DNA of 64,000 nt. Source: Mangrovibacter phragmitis. Lineage in GTDB: Bacteria > Pseudomonadota > Gammaproteobacteria > Enterobacterales > Enterobacteriaceae. The notes under the pieces were generated by a model, which had not been told where the DNA came from, did no database searches, and saw only the letters and a list, made by a program, of their open reading frames with translations. Positions 38,042 through 45,752 of the stretch are shown here, piece after piece. The stretch covers positions 434,001-498,000 of the forward strand of contig NZ_LYRP01000001.1 in NCBI RefSeq assembly GCF_001655675.1, given 5' to 3'. Made by a program: the position numbers and the translations under genes. Every line of letters begins with the position of its first letter. Positions within the stretch are counted from its first letter, which is position 1.

Positions 38042-40672
38042 ATGAATAAAAATGTGCTTAACGCCGTAAATACATTTCCCCTTGCAGATAGCAGGGGAAT
38101 AGTCAGACGGACTCTCATTGCCATGATAGTCATGATCAGTGCCATTTTCGTGGCGGTTATCGTTACATTGTTCTCTATCGCCAACACACTGAACACACAG
38201 GCGGACCTGCAAAATAAGCATTTGATTTTAAAAGCCCTTCATGCCCGACAGGAGTCAATTCGTTCTCACCTTGATGATAACGCAAACTGGGGTGAAGCCT
38301 ACACCAACCTTCATGTCAGAATGAATACAAACTGGGCCTGGGTTCAACAAAACCTGGGGAGCTCCCTGTATACGACCTTCCAGTTAGAGGGAGTATTCGT
38401 ATTAGGGCCGGATGATATCACTCGCTACAGTGTCATCAGCGGACATTTGTCGCACACCTCCTTTCAAAACTGGCTTAAAGTACCTGTGTTGCCCATGCTT
38501 CACCAGAAACTTATCGAATCTGGCGGCAAAGCCATCTCACAGTTTACTGTCGTGGATAACACGCTGGTTCTGTTGGCTGCAGCCTGGATTGAGACCGGTA
38601 GTGACAACACTATCAAGCCGGTTCCCGGTCCACCATCAATCATGATTTTCGTTGACCGACTGACTCCGGCGAAATTACGTGCTATGGGCCAGGATTATGG
38701 TGTGGTTAATACTCATATTCATACCCACGCAAGGCAAGTTGACTCAGACAAACGTGAATATGGTTTTCCCTTGCACACCGGTACGGGTTTCATCAGTATT
38801 GAATGGACCAGCGCAAATCCCGGTGGGGCACTGTTAACCTGGGTGTTACCCTCGCTGGTATTCCTCTTCTTTGCCACACTATTTCTGACGCTGGCTTTAA
38901 TGCGCCACGCGATGCTCAGAGCACGGGTGAATGATGAAAGCACATTTTTACTGGAACAGGGCAGACTGGCTCTGGCTGCCAGTGAGCAACGCTTTCGCGA
39001 TGTTGCGGAAACAACCAGTGACTGGATTTGGGAAACCGATGACAAATTGTGTTTTAGCTGGATTTCAGGTCGTTTCCCTGTAATAACAGGTTGCCCACAG
39101 CACGAATGGATTGGCCGTCCACTAACTGCCTTCTTGCTGGATTCTCACTCGATTTATCGCCTTACTCAATGGGCCAGTTCCACCTCTGTCGGCAGCCATC
39201 TTTCTCTCATTCAGTGCCTGTATTTTTCCCCTGACAACCAGCCACATTTTTGCAATCTGGTTATCAAGAAAGTAAAAAAATCCGACGGTCGTCCCGGCTT
39301 CAGGGGAACCGCAAATGATGTTACGCAGGAAGTACAAACGCAGGCAAGAATGCGTTACCTGTCGGAACATGATGAGCTGACCGGGTTACCAAACCGTGTG
39401 CAAATGCGCCAGTTTTTGGATAGTCACTCCCTGAATCAGCTTACTAATAATCAACAAATTGCCGTATTGACTATAGATTTGGATAAATTCAAGCCAGTTA
39501 ACGACCTGTATGGGCACTCAGTGGGTGACAAGATTTTGCATGATGTCTCCGCCAGGCTACGTGAATGTATGCCTGAAAATGGTCTGGTGACCCGATATGG
39601 GGGCGACGAATTTATCGTTATCTTGCCCACAGTAGAAGGGGCGCACGAACCAGAACGCCTGAGCGATGCTTTGCTATCCCGTCTCACTCAGGCATTTCAT
39701 CTTGAAGATACTGACGTATACATTGGTGCCAGTATCGGTATAGCCATCGCTCCTCAGCATGCTACTGACGCGAATGATTTACTACGCTATTCAGATATTG
39801 CTCTCTATCAGGCAAAGCATGACGGGCGCAACTGTTGGCGTCTTTACCACCCTGCAATGGAAGAACAAATTGTTCAACGCCGCGAGCTTGAAAATGAACT
39901 TCGTGTTGCCATTCATGCCAACCAGTTGCAACTGGTTTACCAGCCTCGCTATGACGTACGCACCGGAAAAGTGACAACCATTGAAGCACTGATTCGCTGG
40001 CAACACCCCAGACTTGGTCTGCTGACGCCGGATCAGTTTATTCCTCTGGCGGAAGATACCGGCCTTATTTTTCAAATGAGTGACTGGGTGCTGACTACGG
40101 CCTGTCAGGATGCCGTGGAACACTTTGGCTCACTTTCCGTTGCAGTGAACATTTCTGCCATCGAATTCCGTGTTTCCGGGTTTGTCTCACGCATTCATCA
40201 TGTGCTGACCACATCAGGGCTTTCACCTTCACAGCTTGAAATTGAAATTTCAGAAAATACTGCGCTTAGCGACCCGGAAAGAGTCACTGACATTATGCTG
40301 TCTTTGAAAAGCATTGGGGTGCGCTTTTTGATTGATGATTTCGGCGCCGGTTATGCTTCACTGAGTTATCTGCATGCCTTCCCGTTCGATGGAATTAAGC
40401 TGGATAAATCGTTCGTGATACCAACAGATACATCTGAAAATGCCCGACGAGTTGTCGAGAATATTGTGGGTTTGGGCAAAGCTTTTTCATTGCATATTAC
40501 AGCTGAAGGTGTGGAGACAAAAGAACAGCAAACTTATTTCGAGTCTTTAGATTGTGACGCGCTACAAGGGTACTTTATTGGACGCCCGGTATCATTGGGG
40601 GAATTAAAACAGCATCTTTCCAGGCAGACCGCCAGCGAAGGAGACGGCAGACTCACAGGAAGACGAAACTGA
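38042..40672 (+). CDS. CHASE4-PAS-GGDEF-EAL cyclic-di-GMP enzyme
   Basis: 876 residues. TM1 (about 24-48) and TM2 (about 258-285) enclose a periplasmic CHASE4-like sensor (LDDNANWGEAYTNL near its start). A PAS domain follows (about 315-420, VAETTSDWIWETDDKLCFSW). The GGDEF domain has an intact RYGGDEF (about 519-525) but no RxxD inhibitory site five residues before it. The EAL domain has an intact EALIRW (about 648), IDDFGAGYASLSYL, KLDKSFV and EGVETKEQ. Both cyclase and phosphodiesterase centres look active. A FliA promoter upstream suggests it tunes c-di-GMP during motility. The start context is weak: a four-codon ORF (ATG AAA ACA GTA TGA, 38031-38045) overlaps the ATG. Confidence 0.93.
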   Translation: MNKNVLNAVNTFPLADSRGIVRRTLIAMIVMISAIFVAVIVTLFSIANTLNTQADLQNKHLILKALHARQESIRSHLDDNANWGEAYTNLHVRMNTNWAWVQQNLGSSLYTTFQLEGVFVLGPDDITRYSVISGHLSHTSFQNWLKVPVLPMLHQKLIESGGKAISQFTVVDNTLVLLAAAWIETGSDNTIKPVPGPPSIMIFVDRLTPAKLRAMGQDYGVVNTHIHTHARQVDSDKREYGFPLHTGTGFISIEWTSANPGGALLTWVLPSLVFLFFATLFLTLALMRHAMLRARVNDESTFLLEQGRLALAASEQRFRDVAETTSDWIWETDDKLCFSWISGRFPVITGCPQHEWIGRPLTAFLLDSHSIYRLTQWASSTSVGSHLSLIQCLYFSPDNQPHFCNLVIKKVKKSDGRPGFRGTANDVTQEVQTQARMRYLSEHDELTGLPNRVQMRQFLDSHSLNQLTNNQQIAVLTIDLDKFKPVNDLYGHSVGDKILHDVSARLRECMPENGLVTRYGGDEFIVILPTVEGAHEPERLSDALLSRLTQAFHLEDTDVYIGASIGIAIAPQHATDANDLLRYSDIALYQAKHDGRNCWRLYHPAMEEQIVQRRELENELRVAIHANQLQLVYQPRYDVRTGKVTTIEALIRWQHPRLGLLTPDQFIPLAEDTGLIFQMSDWVLTTACQDAVEHFGSLSVAVNISAIEFRVSGFVSRIHHVLTTSGLSPSQLEIEISENTALSDPERVTDIMLSLKSIGVRFLIDDFGAGYASLSYLHAFPFDGIKLDKSFVIPTDTSENARRVVENIVGLGKAFSLHITAEGVETKEQQTYFESLDCDALQGYFIGRPVSLGELKQHLSRQTASEGDGRLTGRRN

Positions 40673-41097
40673 AGAACCACATACTTTGTTTATACCCCCG
40701 AATAGTTTCGATAAAGAATACATATGCAACGAATAACTCAAACCTTGTACTATAAAACCTTCAACTCAGGATATAACCTGAAACGGCTTCTTAGTTATGG
40801 AAGCCGTCATTACACAATAAGAGAGTACCTCACATAAAAAATGTTTAAGAGATTGCCACTATATTTTCACTCCATAACCCAGCACATTCCAGTTTGAGCT
40901 ACTTACTTGAGATTAATTTTTCGATAGAAGCACTTAGTTCAGTTAGACAACGTGGCACAAGCAGAACCACCGGACAGGTTAGTAAAACCATAAGCAACAG
41001 CATTATCACTGCAGATCATTTGCCACTAAGTTCAATGGATTTTAAAGAGTAGTAATTTATGCAAAAAAATCATGTGCATTGAAAGCTTCAGCACCCA
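40673..41097. other. Gap at the left edge of the islet
   Basis: 425 bp with no supportable gene. A 37-codon ORF from 40724 lacks a ribosome-binding site. An inverted-repeat-like pair, AAACGGCTTC and GAAGCCGTC (40788-40811), could form a stem downstream of the GGDEF-EAL gene but has no T-run. The composition turns AT-rich here, consistent with entry into foreign DNA. Confidence 0.4.
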
Positions 41098-41634
41098 TTA
41101 AAACGAGTAACCAAGACCAACAACCCAGGTATTGGCTTTAAACGCATTAAGTTTTGTATATTCCCAGGAGACATCAACAACAACTTGTTTAGCTACATGA
41201 GCCTGTATACCAGCACCTACAGCAATGTTATTAGCTGAATCAGTATAGTAACTTTTTTCTCCAGATAATAAGTCGTAAGAACTCACCTTCCCATTTGCCC
41301 AACCGAGAAACCCATATCCGGAAACAGAGTCATTAAAACGATATGATGGACCAATACTAATATTGGTATACTTGAGGTTTAAATCAATACGGTTTTCCCT
41401 GAATGTCCTTTCAGTATGAGTGAGTGATGCCACAACTCCCCAGCCATCGACAACTTCACGATTAACCTTAATATTTAAACCTTGTGGGTCATCGCGTAGA
41501 TTTCGCCCAGAATACTTAGTGTGACTCTGTGCATAACCAGCAGATAATATTGTTTTTCCATCATCTGCAATTGCCAGTGCAGGAAAACCAGTAACGCTAA
41601 TCGATAACACTAAGGCAAGTAACTTCTTGTTCAT
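41098..41634 (-). CDS. Ail/Lom/OmpX-family outer-membrane protein
   Basis: 178 residues. A signal peptide (about 1-24, ending PALAIA) is followed by an eight-stranded beta-barrel pattern with alternating residues, SAGYAQSHTKYSG near the start, and YTNISIGPSYRFND in the middle. It ends in GLGYSF with the C-terminal aromatic typical of outer-membrane barrels. The family includes phage-borne Lom and the virulence factors Ail, PagC and Rck; a role in adhesion or complement resistance is inferred only. The ATG at 41632-41634 lacks a close ribosome-binding site (GGAG lies 13 bases upstream). Its location in a prophage remnant fits a lysogenic-conversion (moron) gene. Confidence 0.88.
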   Translation of the reverse strand: MNKKLLALVLSISVTGFPALAIADDGKTILSAGYAQSHTKYSGRNLRDDPQGLNIKVNREVVDGWGVVASLTHTERTFRENRIDLNLKYTNISIGPSYRFNDSVSGYGFLGWANGKVSSYDLLSGEKSYYTDSANNIAVGAGIQAHVAKQVVVDVSWEYTKLNAFKANTWVVGLGYSF

Positions 41635-41782
41635 AAGTAAATTCAAACTCCGTTGAATAAAAAACCTCAAGAATTATATAGCTGCAAAATAAACCAAGCT
41701 TAAACACTTGTAGAAATATAATGACGATATAAAAAAAACATGCAGTACATCACATCTAACCTATCTTGCTTATGCAACCAGA

Positions 41783-41844
41783 TCTGCTTTTCTTATCAGC
41801 TCCGGCATCAGGGAAAACAGCCCCGATGGTTCAGTACATCCAGA
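41783..41844 (+). repeat. 62-bp direct repeat, copy 1
   Basis: 59 of 62 bases equal the copy at 44577-44638; the first 30 bases are identical. On the minus strand it encodes SGCTEPSGLFSLMPELIRKA, the same peptide module as copy 2 with one change, followed in this copy by a stop after a few codons. The two copies flank the broken effector gene and the intact two-gene unit. Confidence 0.9.
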
Positions 41845-41869
41845 ATGGCCTAAGAAACGGCAAAATTGT

Positions 41870-42385
41870 TCTATTGAGAAAAATCACGCAGGAAGCGAAA
41901 TTTCCCCGGTTATCACGCAATCAGGACAACTACGTAATGACTTAACGGCATCAATGTATTTCCGTCTCAGCTACATAACCGAGCATCAGTTAAAACGCCC
42001 AGTACACGACCGGACTGTCAACAGCAAAGCCGCGGGCTGACTGCTGGCAGCTGGTGGGCTATATATTGGTAATATTGAAGGCTTCCGGCGTACTGCCGAG
42101 CAGTTAGGCGGCGATGCTGCAAAAGGATATGATCAGGTACTCAATCAAACGCCCTCAGGATTGCTAATATCGGCAGCATCACTTCTGGTCGTAAGAAAAC
42201 CAATAGCAGCAGAAGAACTTACGAGTTATCTTGGGAAATACAAGCATGCCCATGTTCTTTTGGATGACATGAATTTGCCTAAACTGACTTCATTATTACC
42301 TTGTTCCGCCTCACCAGGGAGTAACCGCTCTGTCCCTGTGCTGAAAGCTGTGCTCATCTGTGGGTCTGAAGTCGGAAACAGTTAA
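41870..42385 (+). pseudogene. Decayed effector-like gene fragment
   Basis: One frame stays open except for an in-frame TGA at 42038-42040. Before it is SEISPVITQSGQLRNDLTAS and HQLKRPVHDRTVNSKAAG; after it LLAAGGLYIGNIEGFRRTAE, KGYDQVLNQTPSGLLISAAS, then KHAHVLLDDMNLPKLTSLLP and a stop at 42383-42385. The alanine/glycine-rich stretch and modular look resemble mid-sections of polymorphic or type VI-associated effector proteins, but I cannot name the family. No start or ribosome-binding site is visible and the 5' end abuts the 62-bp repeat, so it is a remnant. Confidence 0.6.
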
Positions 42386-42609
42386 ATCAGAGCGGTTTAA
42401 TAAGAATATTCTTAGAATAGGCAACAGAGTATTGAATGACTTGTTAAATCAGACCTTAGTATTAGAATGTGAACACCTGCCTGGTTAGCCTGGTGATTAA
42501 CCCATTATTTTTATTTAAAAAATCATCGACGGCGTTGACTCGTATACCTGACAGGAAAGATATGTTGTTTCAACTTCATCAGTAAAATATCGAGACAGAG
42601 AGAATATTG

Positions 42610-43611
42610 ATGGCAAGGACGTATACACCCGGTTATTGCGTTGTTGAACAACCAGGAACGCTGGATTTCCAGGCCAGAATGTTATTCCAGGATTACAAGA
42701 GCGAGGCCGCTAAACAGTTCATGCAGGTTAACGCCGACACACAGTGGCTTAAACCCGGCGAGATACTGGCCATAACGGATCCCAGTGCGCCAGTGACGGC
42801 ATCAATACTTAATCAGTTCAGACAGACCAAACATAAAGTTAATACTGCCCTGGTTGGTGTAAGTACAGATGAAGCCAGTTTTTTACAGCGAAACTATGGC
42901 CTGATTGCAACCATAACCAACGCAGGTGATAAAATATTTAGCTCTGTCGGAGATGCCGGGGAAAAATACTTCAAAGAAATAGAGCGCGTTCTGATAAAAA
43001 TCGAATCCACCTATCGGAATCAATTTATCACAAAGGGCTCTTTGATAAGCCAGGAGTTTTTCGCTGAAAGATCTACACTTTTTAATCAGTTAAAAGAACT
43101 GGTAAATAAGCCGTTGTTAAAAAACCTGGCAAGAAGGACATTAAAACTTGCTGATTATGAAGATATGCGAAAGGCATTGAGATTATCAAGCAAGTCTATT
43201 GTACATGAGTGGTCCACAGTCGGTTTGGTTGGTATTCCTGGTTATGCTGATTATGTTGATGGAGCTGCCAAAGCGGCAAAACTATTAAAAGCTGGTGGCT
43301 ATATTGGAACAGCTTTCGCCTTTGCCAATACAACAAATGATGTTATCCAGGCTTGCTCAGTAGGCAGAGAAGATGAGTGTGAAAGAGTGGCATTCCGGGA
43401 ATATACTAAGTTTGGTATGGGTACAGGCGCTTCTTCTCTTGGAGGCTATTACGGCGGTTCCATCGGTTCCAGTGTATGTGTTGCTCTTGGTATAATTACT
43501 GCACCAGAAGGTGGTTCAGGTGCTTTAGCATGTGCTGCAATTGGTTCTCTTGTCGGTGGTTATGCTGCCGGAAAAGCTACAGATGCCGCGATGGATAAAT
43601 TTTTCAAATGA
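42610..43611 (+). CDS. Putative membrane-active effector/toxin with glycine-zipper C-terminus
   Basis: 333 residues, starting MARTYTPGYCVVEQPGTLDF. There is no signal peptide. Residues about 25-60 (QVNADTQWLKPGEILAITDP) look like the end of a LysM-type fold. The middle (about 95-200) is helical and charged. From about 210 the protein turns hydrophobic and small-residue-rich: LLKAGGYIGTAFAFANTT, then GMGTGASSLGGYYGGSIGSS and CAAIGSLVGGYAAGKATDAA, a glycine-zipper pattern seen in pore-forming and membrane-inserting toxins. The ATG (42610) has only a weak GAGA-type site. The next gene starts inside its stop codon (ATGA), as expected of a toxin-immunity pair. Function is inferred; I do not recognise the exact family. 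Confidence 0.6.
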   Translation: MARTYTPGYCVVEQPGTLDFQARMLFQDYKSEAAKQFMQVNADTQWLKPGEILAITDPSAPVTASILNQFRQTKHKVNTALVGVSTDEASFLQRNYGLIATITNAGDKIFSSVGDAGEKYFKEIERVLIKIESTYRNQFITKGSLISQEFFAERSTLFNQLKELVNKPLLKNLARRTLKLADYEDMRKALRLSSKSIVHEWSTVGLVGIPGYADYVDGAAKAAKLLKAGGYIGTAFAFANTTNDVIQACSVGREDECERVAFREYTKFGMGTGASSLGGYYGGSIGSSVCVALGIITAPEGGSGALACAAIGSLVGGYAAGKATDAAMDKFFK

Positions 43612-44030
43612 CGATAGAGATTTTTTCTAAATATGTGTCTTATGCAGGTTTACTGTTCGCCTGGATTTGCATTTTTTGTTTGATTATTAGCTTTGTTTAT
43701 TTTGGAATACATAAAAAAAAATATGAAACTCTTTTAGAGAAATATAAATCAACAGGCGCTCCTCTTCCAGGTGCATATAGTTTTCATTCAATGATGGGAT
43801 TTTGGGGTGCATTCCCCATGGTATATTTCTTTCGTTGCCTTACAGTTGGTAAAAAGCCTCGGGGTTGTTTTGGCGGGAGAGTATACACAGGAGATTTATT
43901 CATGAAAATTCCTGCCGAGCAAAAAAAATGGTTAAACACATACTACAACATAAACATAATAAACACAGTCTCGATTATACTTTTTTTTGTTGCAGGTGGG
44001 ATAAAATACATCTTAGATATCTTTCCATAA
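43608..44030 (+). CDS. Putative membrane immunity protein
   Basis: 140 residues. Two clear membrane helices, about 12-36 (LLFAWICIFCLIISFVYFGI) and 116-137 (IINTVSIILFFVAGGIKYIL), enclose a loop with KKKYETLLEKYKSTGAPLPG and a semi-hydrophobic MGFWGAFPMVYFFRC. The ATG overlaps the upstream stop (ATGA), so it is translationally coupled to the glycine-zipper protein. A multi-pass partner next to a membrane-targeting effector is the usual form of immunity to pore-formers. Base composition is markedly AT-richer than the backbone, suggesting transfer. No homologue is recognised. Confidence 0.55.
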   Translation: MTIEIFSKYVSYAGLLFAWICIFCLIISFVYFGIHKKKYETLLEKYKSTGAPLPGAYSFHSMMGFWGAFPMVYFFRCLTVGKKPRGCFGGRVYTGDLFMKIPAEQKKWLNTYYNINIINTVSIILFFVAGGIKYILDIFP

Positions 44031-44248
44031 AGTCTTTATGGAAATTTAAAAAGCAAAATGATTACAATGCTCCACACAAATAAAATAGAAAAACACAGAT
44101 TATCGTTCAAAAGTAAAATTTAAAGTTGCTTGTATTTTCGCTGAATCATGACAGTGAAAATACAAGCTATTCATCGCGCAGATAACAGCAGTAAATTACA
44201 GGTGGTTTGCTGAATATCAAATCTCACAAACCAGTTAATTACCGTCTA

Positions 44249-44639
44249 TTAATCTTGCATGGTATTGATAAACGAATCAGTAAGTGCATTTATATCAGAA
44301 AGCCAAAATTCATCCTTTAACCATGCCCAATGCGGCGCATACACCCTCAGCCATGTACTCCGGTTCACCTCAAGCATTCGCGCCAGTGCAGCGCCAGAGT
44401 AATCACGGTACGTATCATTACCGAGAGATATCGCCACTTCTTGCCCGGCCATCCATGACGGGCGGCTCCATGTAACCCAGATTAAAACCGGAGCAATGCT
44501 GGCAATACCGCTTTCGCTGGAAATTAGCAGTACGCGCCTTTCCTCTGTCATTGACCGGTGCAGGTTGGTAAGCCGTTCTGCTTTTCTTATCAGCTCCGGC
44601 ATCAGGAAAAACAGCCCAGATGGTTCGGTACATCCAGAC
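44249..44639 (-). pseudogene. 5'-truncated prophage gene of unknown function
   Basis: About 130 sense codons: SGCTEPSGLFFLMPELIRKA, then ERRVLLISSESGIASIAPVL, WMAGQEVAISLGNDTYRDYS, GAALARMLEVNRSTWLRVYA and the end INALTDSFINTMQD. The frame extends to 44698, but those first residues are only the antisense of the integrase fragment. The gene therefore lost its start at the junction near 44640. ALARMLEVNRSTWLR looks like a helix-turn-helix-type segment. I do not recognise the family. A second fragment of its 5' part is repeat copy 1. Confidence 0.6.
44577..44638 (+). repeat. 62-bp direct repeat, copy 2
   Basis: Matches 41783-41844 at 59 of 62 positions, in the same orientation 2.8 kb away. It forms the truncated 5' end of the unknown gene at 44249-44639 and stops exactly where the integrase fragment begins, so it marks a recombination junction. 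Confidence 0.9.
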
Positions 44640-44852
44640 AGCCTAACCAAAGGCTTTGTTAAAGCCCGAAATAAGTCCGGGATCCTGTTTAATGACAACC
44701 CGCCGAGTTTTCATGAAATCAGGAGCTTATCTGGCCGACTTCACGAAGAACAACGAGGCAAAGATTTTGCGCAAAAGTTGTTCGGGCATCGTTCAGAAAA
44801 AATGACAGAAAAATATCTTGATGTGCGTGAGAAAGTGTTTACTCTGGTTTGA
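44640..44852 (+). pseudogene. Lambda-type tyrosine integrase, C-terminal fragment
   Basis: 70 codons remain: SLTKGFVKARNKSGILFNDN, PPSFHEIRSLSGRLHEEQRG, KDFAQKLFGHRSEKMTEKYL, DVREKVFTLV. These are the last catalytic boxes of a lambda/P22-type integrase: His and Arg of HEIRS, His of LFGH, and the nucleophile Tyr of EKYLD. The N-terminal 80 percent is missing, so it cannot act. It ends 73 bp from the 3' end of sdsR, which points to that RNA locus as the attachment site. Confidence 0.85.
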
Positions 44853-44870
44853 GGCGAAAGACCGGATATG

Positions 44871-44894
44871 CAATTTCGTGCATTTTCGTGCAAT
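44871..44894 (+). repeat. Tandem 10-bp repeats after the integrase fragment
   Basis: CAATTTCGTG CATTTTCGTG CAAT: two and a half direct 10-bp units starting 19 bases after the integrase stop. Tandem short repeats beside int are typical of arm-type integrase-binding sites in an attachment region. This is inferred from position only. Confidence 0.45.
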
Positions 44895-44924
44895 CACCTC
44901 TAAGTCATTGATATATAAGGCGAT

Positions 44925-45027
44925 AAAAAAAGACCGAATACGATTCCTATATTCGGTCCAGGGAAATGGCTCTTGGGAGAGAGCCGTGCGCTAAAAGTTG
45001 GCATTAATGCAGGCTATTTGCCTTGCC
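44925..45027 (-). ncRNA. sdsR: SdsR (RyeB) small RNA
   Basis: The minus strand begins GGCAAGGCAAATAGCCTGCA, continues through TTAGCGCACGGCTCTCTCCC and ends in the hairpin ACCGAATATAGGAATCGTAT-TCGGT plus a T-run, nearly the E. coli SdsR sequence, 103 nt. SdsR is a SigmaS-dependent Hfq-bound RNA that represses mRNAs such as ompD, tolC and mutS. CTATTCTTAA just upstream (complement of 45030-45039) fits the SigmaS -10 consensus. The RNA is intact despite the neighbouring prophage remnant. Confidence 0.93.
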
Positions 45028-45114
45028 TTTTAAGAATAGATTACCGCGTCAGCTTTTCCAGTGTTTGGCAAAACTGGAGTATAAAAAACATTAACTGACC
45101 GGGACTGGTCGCGA

Positions 45115-45155
45115 AAAAGCCGTAACAGAACAAACTCTGTTACGGCTTTTCTTTT
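45115..45155. terminator. Strong terminator of sraC and yebY
   Basis: AAAAGCCGTAACAGA / TCTGTTACGGCTTTT, a 15-bp perfect stem with an ACAAAC loop, followed by CTTTT on the plus strand and A/T-rich on the other. It can end SraC (plus) and yebY (minus). Confidence 0.9.
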
Positions 45156-45181
45156 ATTTATGGCATCAAAAAATCAACCAG

Positions 45182-45523
45182 TTAACCACAGAGGTGGCTT
45201 GCCCGTTCGATAAAGGGCTGTAATGACATTTTTTTACCTGGATGTTGAGGATCATCTATTCGAATGGTCGAAATTGGCTGCCCCGACACTTTCCCTTCGG
45301 CCACTTGTTGCTCAGCAACCTGATTCAGAGGATATTGCACCAGTGTGCTGGGATTAATGACATACAGCGCATTACCTGGTCGGCAAACCAGCATCACTTC
45401 TTCACGGTTGAATGCCCATTTATCCTTGCCCACCTGAAACCGGCTTACCGTCTGTATTTCAGAAGACGCCTGTGCGACAAATGCTGTGCCCAATAACATC
45501 AGCCCAATCGTTAATTTTCTCAT
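45182..45523 (-). CDS. yebY: YebY, periplasmic DUF2511 protein
   Basis: 113 residues, the E. coli length. A signal peptide (about 1-20, ending FVAQA) is followed by [20 protein letters not shown] and [20 protein letters not shown], with a cysteine in each half (the last near the C-terminus), almost as in E. coli YebY. In E. coli it is downstream of yobA-yebZ (CopC/CopD-like), but both of those are missing here. The ATG at 45521-45523 replaces a TTG start seven codons upstream. Function unknown; a copper link is inferred from the E. coli operon. Confidence 0.92.
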   Translation of the reverse strand: MRKLTIGLMLLGTAFVAQASSEIQTVSRFQVGKDKWAFNREEVMLVCRPGNALYVINPSTLVQYPLNQVAEQQVAEGKVSGQPISTIRIDDPQHPGKKMSLQPFIERASHLCG

Positions 45524-45752
45524 TTTGCGTGCTGCTCTCTTCAAGCCCGGGAAGCTGAGGAACTCAGAAAGCCCGGTTTGTTACCCAACAGAAATTTTTA
45601 CCAGACTATAACGATTATTCACCGGCTGCGTCACTCTTGATGCGGTAAAGAATTTCTATGTAATGTATAAGGCTGCTGCAACACTTCGCGTTATCCCCGG
45701 GTTTATGATTCATCTATTACAGGGTACACTTCACGCATTATCAGGAGACTAT

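Larger units (their letters stand above)
44888..45155 (+). ncRNA. sraC: SraC (RyeA) small RNA, antisense to SdsR
   Basis: The strong terminator at 45115-45155 on the plus strand and the fully overlapping antisense SdsR reproduce the RyeA/RyeB pair found between pphA and yebY in E. coli. The 5' end is not visible and is placed by analogy, about 40 bases beyond the SdsR 3' end, so it may be wrong by tens of bases. With the integrase tail adjoining, its promoter may lie partly in foreign DNA. Confidence 0.6.

Noticed and set aside
40680-40730. Possible second attachment-core copy (CCCGAATAG...) matching the sdsR terminator CCGAATACG
   Set aside because: Only seven bases agree, which is not enough to call an attachment site.
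40724-40837. 37-codon ORF after the GGDEF-EAL gene
   Set aside because: No ribosome-binding site, no recognisable sequence, and AT-rich foreign-looking DNA.
44496-44639. Left part of the 118-codon plus-strand ORF that contains the integrase tail
   Set aside because: It is antisense of the unknown prophage gene; only residues from about 44640 on are integrase.
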